Shown here: positions 23,306 through 31,794 of the stretch, in pieces
How positions within the stretch are numbered: position 1 is the stretch's first letter
Layout of the letters: the number at the start of each line of letters is the position of its first letter
Origin: Lachnospiraceae bacterium
Lineage (GTDB): Bacteria; Bacillota; Clostridia; Lachnospirales; Lachnospiraceae
NCBI GenBank assembly: GCA_017627275.1
Contig: JAGAHC010000101.1
Location: 1-37,502, forward strand
DNA: 37,502 bases
Reading direction: 5' to 3'
The notes under the pieces: generated by a model
What the model saw: the letters and a program-made list of their open reading frames with translations, nothing else
Told to the model about the DNA's origin: nothing
Databases searched by the model: none
Position numbers and translations under genes: made by a program

Positions 23306-24963
23306 CAGACGCTGATATCCCTTCCTCCGGAAAACTTAAAGAACAGCAGCAATGAAAGGATGCTCGTAACCGTCAGAATCGTAGAATAGGCCGCGGCGTT
23401 TCCGAAATTGCTCCGAATGACTTCCGAGTAAATCGCAACCGTCAGGGTCATCGTTCTACTGGTATATAGTATCACAGAGGAACTCAGTTCGCTGATCAGC
23501 GTGATCCAACTCATGATTGCCCCCGCAAGAACCCCCGGCAGCATCATGGGCACCGTAACGGTAAGAAACGTTTTCCACTGTGATGCGCCCAGAGAAATCG
23601 CCGCTTCCTCGATGCTCGGCGAGATCTGTCCAATGATGGCCGTACTGGAGCGAATGGTATAGGGCATCCGACGGATGGAAAGCGCCACGATCATGATCAA
23701 CGCCGTGCCGCCCAAGAAAAACGGCGCGCCGTTAAACGCATAAAGAAACGCGATCCCGAGCACCGATCCCGGCACAATATACGGAAACATGGTCAACGTA
23801 TCCAGAATCCCTGTGAGAACGCTCCTCTTTCGTACGCTCAAATAAGAGATCAGGATGCCGGCCACGACCACGATAACGATTGCGATCAGTCCGAACAGAT
23901 AGGTATTCGTAATCGCCGCCGTGTTGTTTTTCGCCAGGATATTGTAATAGTTCTCCAGGGTAAACTCTCCGGTAAAGAGAGATCCGCTGATGGTTTTCAT
24001 GAAACTGGTCACAATGACCGTGATCTGCGGGAGTGCCGCGACCCCCGTCACAAAGTATGTAAAGACGTACGCGCCGACTTTTCTGCCGCCCTTCACTTCC
24101 ATCGCTTCCATCGGCTTGAGTGCCGTCATGGAGTATGAGAAATGCGCCCCCAGCGCCTTCTGGACAAAAAACAGCATCAGTGCGATCAGGATGACAATCA
24201 CGCACAGGGAGGCCGCAAACCCTTCGTTCGTGCTGACTTCCCCCATAAACTGCGTGTACAGCATGGAAGGAAATGTCTTATATCCTTCACCGATGGTCAT
24301 CGGTGTGCCGAAGTCGGAGAAAACCCGCATAAACACCATGAGTACACCCGCAAGAAGCGAAGGCATCACCAACGGAAAAATGATCTTTGTCACGCGTTGC
24401 ACCGCGTTGCACCCGAGCATTTCCGCCGCTTCGTTTAACGAGTTATCCAGATTCTTGAGCGCTCCCGATACATACATATAGATGAGCGGGAAGGACTGCA
24501 GGGAAAAAACCAGCACGATCCCGCCGAAGCCGTACAGCCCCATGAAGCGAACATGAAAGAGGCGGTTGACGATATTGGTGAATAACCCGTTGCGTCCCAG
24601 AAGTTGAATCCACGCATAGGCGCCGATGAACGGCGGCGACAGATAGGACATAACAATCAGAATGTTCAGGAATCCGGCGCCTTTGATCTTTACGCCACGC
24701 AGCACATAGGCCATCGGAACCGCGATCAATGTGGCGATGACCGTCGAGACGATCGTTACCTGAAAACTGTTCACCAGCGTGCTCCAATAGTACTTTCTGG
24801 AAAAGAACTTTCCGAAATAACTCAGATCCACGACCCCGTCCGCATACAAGCTTCGCAGAATCAGCATCGCGATCGGATAGATCACGAACACCAAAAATCC
24901 GGCAAGCAGAATCAGCGTCAGCGCCGTCCACAGATTGAACTTCTTCTCTCCGGCATATCTCAT
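23305..24963 (-). CDS. ABC importer permease, two fused permease domains (Fe3+/organophosphate type)
   Basis: 552 aa, with about 12 membrane helices. It contains two binding-protein-dependent transport domains in one chain, each with an EAA-type loop: NSLNEAAEMLGCNAVQRVTK in the first half and SIEEAAISLGASQWKTFLTV in the second. This fused layout is the FbpB/AfuB pattern of ferric and organophosphate importers. It overlaps the ATPase stop by 4 bp (ATGA) and the kinase start by 1 bp. The EAA loops should contact two copies of the ATPase encoded upstream. Confidence 0.94.
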   Translation of the reverse strand: MRYAGEKKFNLWTALTLILLAGFLVFVIYPIAMLILRSLYADGVVDLSYFGKFFSRKYYWSTLVNSFQVTIVSTVIATLIAVPMAYVLRGVKIKGAGFLNILIVMSYLSPPFIGAYAWIQLLGRNGLFTNIVNRLFHVRFMGLYGFGGIVLVFSLQSFPLIYMYVSGALKNLDNSLNEAAEMLGCNAVQRVTKIIFPLVMPSLLAGVLMVFMRVFSDFGTPMTIGEGYKTFPSMLYTQFMGEVSTNEGFAASLCVIVILIALMLFFVQKALGAHFSYSMTALKPMEAMEVKGGRKVGAYVFTYFVTGVAALPQITVIVTSFMKTISGSLFTGEFTLENYYNILAKNNTAAITNTYLFGLIAIVIVVVAGILISYLSVRKRSVLTGILDTLTMFPYIVPGSVLGIAFLYAFNGAPFFLGGTALIMIVALSIRRMPYTIRSSTAIIGQISPSIEEAAISLGASQWKTFLTVTVPMMLPGVLAGAIMSWITLISELSSSVILYTSRTMTLTVAIYSEVIRSNFGNAAAYSTILTVTSILSLLLFFKFSGGRDISV

Positions 24964-26066
24964 CTCTCTTCCTCCCGGACAATAAAGGATCTCTCTCCGT
25001 TCTCATCAAAGAGATTGATCTTGGAGGCCTTGACACTCAACGTGACTTCCCGGCCTTCCGGAAGAATCTCCCATGCTTCGCTGTCCTGAATGGCCTCAAT
25101 CTCATGGCCTTCCGCCGTTGACAGAAAATAATGCGTTGCCGTACCCAGGAAAACCGCACTGCGGATTGTCGCGGGGATGCCCTTTGTTCCGTCAGTATGA
25201 ATCACGAACTCCTCCGGGCGAACAGCGCAAAGCGCCTTTTCCCCATCTTTTGCCTCTTCCCGCAACGGCTCCAGGAGGACATCGTAATCGCATCCTTCAA
25301 ACCGGATATGTCTTCCGTCCGCCTCCTGTCGAATCGTCACCTGCAGGAAATTGGACAGGCCGATAAAATGAGATACGAATCGATTGGCCGGACGCTGGTA
25401 GATGCGCGAAGGAACATCGATCTGCTGAATCACACCGCCGTTCATGACCGCAATGCGATCGGAAACCGCAAGTGCCTCCTCCTGGTCGTGTGTCACGTAT
25501 ACCGTCGTAATGCCGATTTCCTTTTGGATATTCTTGATCGCGTTTCTCATTTCCACACGAAGTTTCGCATCCAGGTTGGACAGCGGTTCATCCATCAAAA
25601 GCACCTGCGGCTCGATAACAATGGCACGCGCAAGCGCCACACGCTGCTGCTGTCCGCCGGAAAGTTTGGCGGGCATTCTGTCTTTCAGGTGATCGATCTT
25701 GACCACCTTCAGAATGTTGTCGACCTTCTTCTCGATCTCCCGTTTCGGCATTTTCCTGTTTTTCAGGCCGAACGCCACATTGTCAAACACGTTCATGTGC
25801 GGAAAAACCGCATAATTCTGAAAAACCATGCCGATGTTCCTTTTGTTCGTCGGGATGTCGTTGATGATCTGTTCTCCGATTTTAAAAACGCCTCCTTCGA
25901 TCGTATTAAATCCGATAATCATTCGCAAAAGCGTCGTTTTGCCGCATCCGGACGGGCCAAGCAGAGTGAAAAACTCTCCCGGGCGAATATCCAGAGAAAG
26001 CCCGTTGATGATGGTATCTTTTCCGAAACGCTTTACGGCATTGTCGATTGTGATGGAAACACTCAT
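24960..26066 (-). CDS. ABC importer ATPase (FbpC/AfuC/PotA type)
   Basis: 368 aa. Walker A is GPSGCGKTT (about 38-46), the Q-loop is FQNYAVFPHM, the signature is LSGGQQQR, Walker B is VLLMDEP, and the switch His is in VTHDQEEA. After residue 240 a TOBE domain follows, which often carries regulatory or substrate-linked functions. It energises the fused permease encoded next. It is separated from the binding-protein gene by a terminator hairpin, so it should be made at lower level. Confidence 0.95.
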   Translation of the reverse strand: MSVSITIDNAVKRFGKDTIINGLSLDIRPGEFFTLLGPSGCGKTTLLRMIIGFNTIEGGVFKIGEQIINDIPTNKRNIGMVFQNYAVFPHMNVFDNVAFGLKNRKMPKREIEKKVDNILKVVKIDHLKDRMPAKLSGGQQQRVALARAIVIEPQVLLMDEPLSNLDAKLRVEMRNAIKNIQKEIGITTVYVTHDQEEALAVSDRIAVMNGGVIQQIDVPSRIYQRPANRFVSHFIGLSNFLQVTIRQEADGRHIRFEGCDYDVLLEPLREEAKDGEKALCAVRPEEFVIHTDGTKGIPATIRSAVFLGTATHYFLSTAEGHEIEAIQDSEAWEILPEGREVTLSVKASKINLFDENGERSFIVREEER

Positions 26067-26097
26067 ATACTATCTCCCTTTTTCTGTACCGACAGAA

Positions 26098-26128
26098 AGA
26101 GGTCTGCGGCCTACAGCCGCAGACCTCT
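26098..26128. terminator. Intercistronic terminator between binding protein and ATPase genes
   Basis: AGAGGTCTGCGGC and GCCGCAGACCTCT are a perfect 13-bp inverted repeat around CTACA, followed on the minus strand by TTTC. It lies 23 bp after the binding-protein stop. It probably stops part of the transcripts and protects the 3' end of the upstream message, raising the binding protein relative to the rest. Confidence 0.85.
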
Positions 26129-26151
26129 TTGCCTGACATAAACCAGTTCTT

Positions 26152-27213
26152 TTACTGCATCGAATTCTCAAGATACTCCGTATACTTCTCCGTAACCAGT
26201 GTCTTGTTCTCCTGGACCCAGGCGTCATCATAGGTTTCGCAGATCGTGATCTCGGACCACGGCTTGAGAAACTCATTGAGGTTTGCCCCGTCGCGGAGCG
26301 GCCGTACCGTCAGGTTTTCCCCGACATAACTCTGGCACTTCTCGGAAAGCATATAGTCCACAAATTTCTTTGCGTTTTCCATGTTGGGCGCTCCCTTGAT
26401 CACGGAAACGGACATCCCGGGCATCAACGCACCCTCTTCCGGGAAAACGACTCTGACATCGACGCCCTGTCTGACATAGTCCGCAACCGGATCTTCCCAG
26501 ATCAGACCGACCACATACTCTCCCTCCGCGGTTCCTTTATAAACTTTGGAAGAAGAATCCAACGAAACGCCGTCCAGGTTGGCGATAAACTTCTCCACCC
26601 AATCCCACGCGGCATCAGACATCGGATCCCCGTCGCCCATATCGTAAAGCGCGGCGATCAGGCACTGAAACGCGCTGGAGGAATTCACCGGATCGCCATA
26701 GGCAATCTTCCCCTTCAGGGCAGGATTCAGCAAATCTTCAAATCCTTCGATTTTCATCCCTTCCGCCAGTTCATTGTTGACAATAAACACCGTGGGATCG
26801 CAGAACGCATTGGAGAAATAGCCGGAGGTATTCTTGTACAACATGTTTTCGTCTTCCGGAGAAACATAACTCTCCAGATAGTCGACATACTCGGCAAGCT
26901 GCGCCTCGGATCCGGCCCACAGTACGTCGCCCTGCGGATTGGCTGCCTCAGACTGGACTCTTTTGACCACTTCGCCGGTGCTGCCGGTGACGATTTCAAC
27001 CTTAATGCCCGTGTCCGCCTGGAAGTTCTCGATCACGGCATTGTTCAGGCTCTCTGCGCGCGCTGTGTACAGCACAAGGGTATCGCTTTCGCCGTCAGAA
27101 GTCTCCTGCTCTGCAGACGCCTCCTGCTGCGACTGTGCCGGTTCGCTGCTGCCTGCCGCTCCGCACCCGACAAGCATACAGGCAATCAAGGATAATGCAA
27201 GTAATCTTTTCAT
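26152..27213 (-). CDS. Lipoprotein substrate-binding protein, Fe3+/organophosphate type
   Basis: 353 aa. The ATG at 27211-27213 follows GGGAGG by 7 nt. The signal ends in LVGC with Cys17 as the lipid-attachment residue. A Ser/Glu/Gln-rich linker precedes the mature domain, which starts TLVLYTARAESLNNAVIENF, typical of the AfuA/FutA/FbpA binding-protein group. Ferric-binding members use clustered tyrosines, which I do not see clearly. NSSSAFQ near the middle is compatible with an oxyanion-binding loop as in the hexose-phosphate binder AfuA. No Fur-type operator is evident, and control by a YesMN-type pair argues against a simple iron uptake role. Substrate unassigned. Confidence 0.92.
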   Translation of the reverse strand: MKRLLALSLIACMLVGCGAAGSSEPAQSQQEASAEQETSDGESDTLVLYTARAESLNNAVIENFQADTGIKVEIVTGSTGEVVKRVQSEAANPQGDVLWAGSEAQLAEYVDYLESYVSPEDENMLYKNTSGYFSNAFCDPTVFIVNNELAEGMKIEGFEDLLNPALKGKIAYGDPVNSSSAFQCLIAALYDMGDGDPMSDAAWDWVEKFIANLDGVSLDSSSKVYKGTAEGEYVVGLIWEDPVADYVRQGVDVRVVFPEEGALMPGMSVSVIKGAPNMENAKKFVDYMLSEKCQSYVGENLTVRPLRDGANLNEFLKPWSEITICETYDDAWVQENKTLVTEKYTEYLENSMQ

Positions 27214-27319
27214 CGTTATTCCTCCCATCTAAAAATAAAACTGTATATGCTCAGTTTATTGTGTAACTTTAACAAAAACCATCCGACAAAAAGAAAATTT
27301 AGTAGTAAAAAACACAACT

Positions 27320-27353
27320 AAAAAGGAACCGCTTTTCCGAAAAAACGGTTCCT
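27320..27353 (-). terminator. Terminator of the nucleoside/BMP-type ABC operon
   Basis: On the minus strand AGGAACCG and CGGTTCCT pair around a 14-nt loop that is itself partly paired (TTTTTTCGGAAAAG), followed by TTTTTAG. It lies 37 bp after the 159-aa gene. Confidence 0.88.
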
Positions 27354-27390
27354 CTCGTAATGATTCTGTCAGCTAAACTGCCTGAGAATC

Positions 27391-27870
27391 TTACACGTCC
27401 GTCAGCAATTCTTCCTCGCCCATCATATCGTCTTCACCTTCTGCGGGCTCTTCTTCCGGCTCTTCCGTCGGGGCTTGAATAAACTCGGTAAGATAGGCTT
27501 CTTCGGGGAGTCCTGCCATCATGGCGGGAATATTCAGGATGATGCCGTCCATGTTATACGGAAGATTCATGGACACGGCGCTGGTTTTCTCTTCGCCGCC
27601 CTTCTCCTGCGTAATCCTGACGACCATGGAGAATTTCTGTCCCATGGTATCGGTCATGCCGCGTTCCTTGTCATAGAGTTTCGCCACCTGTTCACCGTCC
27701 ACACTCACGACGATCTTGTACGGCGCCGCCACGGTCTTGCCGTTATACGCAAGTTCCCGATTGTCAAAATACACCGTATGTCCTCTGCCGATGACGAACA
27801 TCACAGCTGCCACCGCCAGCACAATGGCGAGCGCACCGATTCTGAAAATCCATTTCCTGCCTTTATTCAT
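27391..27870 (-). CDS. Small membrane-anchored protein of the ABC operon, function unknown
   Basis: 159 aa. A basic N-terminus and one membrane helix (about 9-28) are followed by an extracytoplasmic domain of about 100 residues, probably beta-rich (YFDNRELAYNGKTVAAPYKI, VSVDGEQVAKLYDKERG). The last 30 residues are acidic (EEPEEEPAEGEDDMMGEEE). I recognise no motif that gives a function. It follows the second permease by 43 bp and precedes the operon terminator, so it is most likely an accessory of this transporter. Small anchored proteins at this position occur beside similar permeases in Clostridia. Confidence 0.8.
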   Translation of the reverse strand: MNKGRKWIFRIGALAIVLAVAAVMFVIGRGHTVYFDNRELAYNGKTVAAPYKIVVSVDGEQVAKLYDKERGMTDTMGQKFSMVVRITQEKGGEEKTSAVSMNLPYNMDGIILNIPAMMAGLPEEAYLTEFIQAPTEEPEEEPAEGEDDMMGEEELLTDV

Positions 27871-27913
27871 GGTCTTTCCCTTTTCGTTTGCAAATCCGTT
27901 TCTTCAAAAAATG

Positions 27914-29050
27914 TCAAAGCGTCCCGAGATCCGCCGTACGCAAATCATCTCCGCCGTGTCCCTGCAAATCCTGCAGTTCCCGGCCCGCGGCCTTTTTCTT
28001 TCTGCGTTTGCTCGTCTCATACATGACAAGCGCAATGGTGATGACCGCGTAGGAGACAAAGACGCGGAAGTACTCACCGATCATGGAGTCTCCGGTGATG
28101 GTCGCGCCTGCTTTCGGCGCCACGATGAACATCGTGTGAAACAGGATGACGCCCAGGAACACATTGCCGATGGACGCTTTGTCGACAGATGCGCCGCCGA
28201 CCAGAAGCGCCGCGATGCAAAACATGCCGATCTGCGAATGGGAACTGTAAGTCGCGATGTTCCCCATATTCTGCAGATAAATAATCATCCCAAATCCCGC
28301 AAGCACCGTGGAAATCACGATGGAAATAATACGGGTTCGCTCCACATTGATGCCTGCATCCCTGGCTACGCCCATGTCCTGGCCAACCGCGCGCATGTCC
28401 TGGCCGAGTTTCGTTCGGCGGAACCATACGATGAACAGGCACATGACAAGGATTACAAGAAACGTTGCGACCGGAATCTTGACGCCGCCCACAGTCAGCG
28501 GAATGAGGTTATCCAGTTTCTGCCGCATGGACAGAAGCGAAACCGTATTGCGGATGCCGTACCCGCGCGGCAGTTTGATGGAGCCGTGCCTGATCGGAAT
28601 GATGCTCCCCATCATATACAGCACCACCAACTGATAAATCCCGTTGATGAAGAAACTCATAATGTAACTGGTAATCATCTCACGGCCCTTGGCCTGGTTT
28701 AAGATGCTGCCGCAGAACACACCGAGCGCGATGGAAATCGGAACGGAGATGATCGCCGCAAGCACCATTGCCGGAATCCCTACAATCTGCCAGTCGCAGA
28801 CAAGAATCAGCGCGATCTCCCCCGCCATGGCGCCGAGCGTCATGCCGAAGTTTAAGCCCATACCGGCCATAATCGGAATGAGAAGCGACAGAATCAGGAA
28901 GATATTTCTTCCCATACGGGTCATGATCTCGTTCGCGAGATACCCGACAGACAGCCCGGACAGCGGAATGCCGATCGCGCAGATCACGATGAACATGATC
29001 GGCACGAGACTTCTTTGCAATACTTCTCTGAAATCGATTTTCTTATTCAT
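27914..29050 (-). CDS. ABC importer permease 2 (nucleoside/BMP/ribose type)
   Basis: 378 aa, with about 8-10 hydrophobic segments of the BPD_transp_2 family. Family-like stretches are MAGMGLNFGMTLGAMAGEIALI, TKLGQDMRAVGQDMGVARDAGINVERTR (the cytoplasmic loop contacting the ATPase) and LLVGGASVDKASIGNVFLG. Its start overlaps the first permease's stop by 4 bp. The two permeases probably form a heterodimer. The C-terminal 30 residues are basic, then polar. Confidence 0.93.
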   Translation of the reverse strand: MNKKIDFREVLQRSLVPIMFIVICAIGIPLSGLSVGYLANEIMTRMGRNIFLILSLLIPIMAGMGLNFGMTLGAMAGEIALILVCDWQIVGIPAMVLAAIISVPISIALGVFCGSILNQAKGREMITSYIMSFFINGIYQLVVLYMMGSIIPIRHGSIKLPRGYGIRNTVSLLSMRQKLDNLIPLTVGGVKIPVATFLVILVMCLFIVWFRRTKLGQDMRAVGQDMGVARDAGINVERTRIISIVISTVLAGFGMIIYLQNMGNIATYSSHSQIGMFCIAALLVGGASVDKASIGNVFLGVILFHTMFIVAPKAGATITGDSMIGEYFRVFVSYAVITIALVMYETSKRRKKKAAGRELQDLQGHGGDDLRTADLGTL

Positions 29051-30090
29051 CTGGTCGCCTCCGTCTTTCTGGTCAGTGCAAAGAGGATCATGCCCATCGA
29101 GGCGATGATGCGGATGATCTCACTCATATCCATATGAATCGCATTGTTCATGACCGTCGGCGTCATCGTAACGATCCCCTGAAACAGGATTGTTCCGACA
29201 ATGACGTTTACGATGCTTGCCTTGTTGACGCTCGCGCCGCCGATCAGAATCGCCGAGACCGCCGGCAACGCCATATAGAAGGGTGCCATATACAATTGAA
29301 TGAATCCGAAGCCCTGCTCATATACAAGAATCCCGACCGCCGCAAGCCATGTGCTCATGACGACGGACAAAAGGCGGATGCCGTCTACGTTGATGCCTGC
29401 CGCCCGCGCAAACGCAGGGTTCGATCCGACCGCTGTCATGGCCGTGCCGGTCTTCGTATGCAGGAATGCCCAAATCCCGAATGCAAGGAGCGCAAAAAAC
29501 AGGAGTGTCCCCGTCGGAATCAGGATATTCCCGATCTTAATCGGCAGGATGCCGGCCAGCGCCTGGTTATAATAGCCCTCCAACGAGATCGTGGTACGCA
29601 GACCCTTTCCCGCATAGCCCCAGACCATGTTCGGACTGTGATACGGAAGCAACAGCCACATCATACACATAAAGGAAACGGAAGAGAATCCGACATACGT
29701 CGCAATCATCATCTCTCCCCCCTTGATTTTGTTCAGCAAAAACCCGTACCCTGCGCCGAGAATCAGCGCAAACGGCGTAGCGATCAGAATCGCCGCAAAA
29801 AAGGAAAGTCTGCCCGTAAATCCCAATTCGATCGAAAGCGTCGCGCCGAGGAGGCCGGAAATGATTCCGAGCGGCAGGCCGAAATTCAATCCGCACCCCG
29901 AATGCACCATCGGCACCATGGCTAACACCAGAATCCCGTTCCAGCTGAACCGGTTGATGATGTTGGATATCTGTGTCGGCAGATCCGCGCCGACAAAGGG
30001 CGCCAGAATCAGCAGCAAGAGCAGAAATCCCGCGATAATCAGTCTGGGAAGTCCGAAACTTTTAAAGAATGCCTGTAGTTTTTCTTTCAT
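29047..30090 (-). CDS. ABC importer permease 1 (nucleoside/BMP/ribose type)
   Basis: 347 aa, BPD_transp_2 family. Visible family regions are SGCGLNFGLPLGIISGLLGA, TGTAMTAVGSNPAFARAAGINVDGIR (ATPase-contact loop) and ILIGGASVNKASIVNVIVG. It is homologous to the downstream permease with the same motif order, which indicates an ancient duplication. It begins 15 bp after the ATPase stop. Confidence 0.93.
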   Translation of the reverse strand: MKEKLQAFFKSFGLPRLIIAGFLLLLLILAPFVGADLPTQISNIINRFSWNGILVLAMVPMVHSGCGLNFGLPLGIISGLLGATLSIELGFTGRLSFFAAILIATPFALILGAGYGFLLNKIKGGEMMIATYVGFSSVSFMCMMWLLLPYHSPNMVWGYAGKGLRTTISLEGYYNQALAGILPIKIGNILIPTGTLLFFALLAFGIWAFLHTKTGTAMTAVGSNPAFARAAGINVDGIRLLSVVMSTWLAAVGILVYEQGFGFIQLYMAPFYMALPAVSAILIGGASVNKASIVNVIVGTILFQGIVTMTPTVMNNAIHMDMSEIIRIIASMGMILFALTRKTEATR

Positions 30091-30104
30091 GCGATCTCCC
30101 CTCC

Positions 30105-31697
30105 TCAGACGACCTGACTGAGCATCAGCGCACCCAGTTCTTCCACCGAAGACGACGCCGGAAGGATCCCCGCGATCCGTCCGCCGGAAACAATGGCGAT
30201 ACGGTCACAAGTCCTGCGCAGTTCCTCGAGTTCGGAGGAAACCATTACGACGGTCACGCCGCTTTCGCGGTTGAATTTCTTCAGCGCATCCAGCACCAGG
30301 GCTTTTGCGCCGACGTCAATCCCGCGGGTCGGCTCCGAGACAAAGAGCATCTTCGGCTCCAGAGCGAAAGCCTTCGCGAGACAGACTTTTTGCTGATTGC
30401 CACCGGAGAGTTCCTTCGCGTTCTGTTTGGAACTCGTGCAGCGAATCTGCAGTTCGTCGATATACTTTTCCGTAACGGCACGAATGGCCGCTTCATCTCT
30501 CCATTTGATCAGACCGCCCGCGTAACGCTTCAGATACTTGTTCTGAATCTGCATCGCCGGAAAGGCGACATTCCATTCCAGAGACTCGTCCAAAAGAAGT
30601 CCAACACCGCGTCGGTCCTCCGACACGAAGGCAAACGCGGAATCCAGACACTTGCGCGGGCTGTTGAGCGGAATCTCCCTGCCCTCGAAGGTTACTTGGC
30701 CGCCGGCGTTGTACAGCCCCATGATGCCGTTCGGGATCCCGAGTTTCCCCTGTCCGGCAAGCCCCCCGATGCCTAAGATCTCTCCCTCTTTGACTTCCAG
30801 ATTGACATCCCGGACCGTTTCGCCCGGCATATCGACCCAAAGATGTTCGATCTTCAGGATTGTGTTTTGATGCTCGTCTGTATGTACATCCGTGGAAGCG
30901 GCAGTCTCTTCGACCGTACGGCCCACCATCCACTTCGTAATTTCCGTAACATTGGTATCTTTCGCGGGAACCGTCTCCACGAGCACGCCGTCGCGCATAA
31001 CGGCAACCGTATTGCAGACGGAAAGAATCTCCTGCAGTCTGTGTGTGATAAAGATAACGGCGATGCCGCGCGCGGACATGCCGCGGATCGAGTCCAGCAG
31101 CGCCTCCGCCTCTTTTTCTGTCAGAACTGCCGTCGGCTCATCCAGAATAAGCAGTTTTAACTGGTCTTTGGAAAGCTCGCGCGCAATCTCCGTGAACTGC
31201 TTGTGACCGACCGGCATTTCACTGATGCGCATGCGCTGGTCGATTTTCACACCCATCTTTTCGATGGCCTGCGCCGCCTTCTCCTCCATCTCGCTACGGT
31301 TCAACTGATCCAGGCGCTCCCCGAAAATCTCCGCGATGACGTTGGTCTTTTTCGGCTCCCTGTTTAAAAGAATATTCTCCGTCGCCTCAAATCCCGGAAT
31401 CAGGGAGAATTCCTGATGCACCATGCCGATTCCCGCAGCAATGGCGTCGAACGGCGTCGTAAAGGAGACCTTCTCCCCGTTCAGGAAAATCTCGCCGTCA
31501 TATCCTCCGGTCTCCGTGATGTCTGTCGCGCCGAACAGAATCTTCATCAGCGTTGACTTGCCGGCTCCGTTCTCACCGACCAGCCCCAATACCTCTCCTT
31601 CCCGGAGAGAGAGGTTAATGTCCGTAAGAACCTGATTGCCGAAAAAATCCTTCCGGATACTTTTCATCTCAAGAAGTGTGTTGTTTTGATTATCCAT
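30105..31697 (-). CDS. Double-domain ABC importer ATPase (nucleoside/sugar type)
   Basis: 530 aa with two nucleotide-binding domains. The first has Walker A GENGAGKST, a Q-loop MVHQEFSL, a degenerate signature MPVGHKQFTEIAREL and Walker B LLILDEPTA. The second has a degenerate Walker A (GLAGQGKLGIPNG), the canonical signature LSGGNQQK and SEPTRGID. One weak and one strong site is the rule in NupO/MglA/RbsA-type proteins. It pairs with the two permeases downstream. A terminator hairpin separates it from the lipoprotein gene upstream. Confidence 0.95.
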   Translation of the reverse strand: MDNQNNTLLEMKSIRKDFFGNQVLTDINLSLREGEVLGLVGENGAGKSTLMKILFGATDITETGGYDGEIFLNGEKVSFTTPFDAIAAGIGMVHQEFSLIPGFEATENILLNREPKKTNVIAEIFGERLDQLNRSEMEEKAAQAIEKMGVKIDQRMRISEMPVGHKQFTEIARELSKDQLKLLILDEPTAVLTEKEAEALLDSIRGMSARGIAVIFITHRLQEILSVCNTVAVMRDGVLVETVPAKDTNVTEITKWMVGRTVEETAASTDVHTDEHQNTILKIEHLWVDMPGETVRDVNLEVKEGEILGIGGLAGQGKLGIPNGIMGLYNAGGQVTFEGREIPLNSPRKCLDSAFAFVSEDRRGVGLLLDESLEWNVAFPAMQIQNKYLKRYAGGLIKWRDEAAIRAVTEKYIDELQIRCTSSKQNAKELSGGNQQKVCLAKAFALEPKMLFVSEPTRGIDVGAKALVLDALKKFNRESGVTVVMVSSELEELRRTCDRIAIVSGGRIAGILPASSSVEELGALMLSQVV

Positions 31698-31748
31698 CGT
31701 TGATTCCTAAAAAAAATCGTTGCGCAAAGCAACCGTTACATCTTTAAA

Positions 31749-31779
31749 CTGCCCTGAGCGGATGTCCCGCCCAGGGCAG
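31749..31779 (-). terminator. Intercistronic terminator after the DUF3798 lipoprotein gene
   Basis: On the minus strand CTGCCCTGGGCGG and CCGCTCAGGGCAG pair around GACAT with one T-G-type irregularity, followed by TTTAAAG. It lies 15 bp after the stop codon, mirroring the hairpin after the binding-protein gene in the other ABC operon. Confidence 0.85.
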
Positions 31780-31794
31780 TCCTTGGAAATCAGA

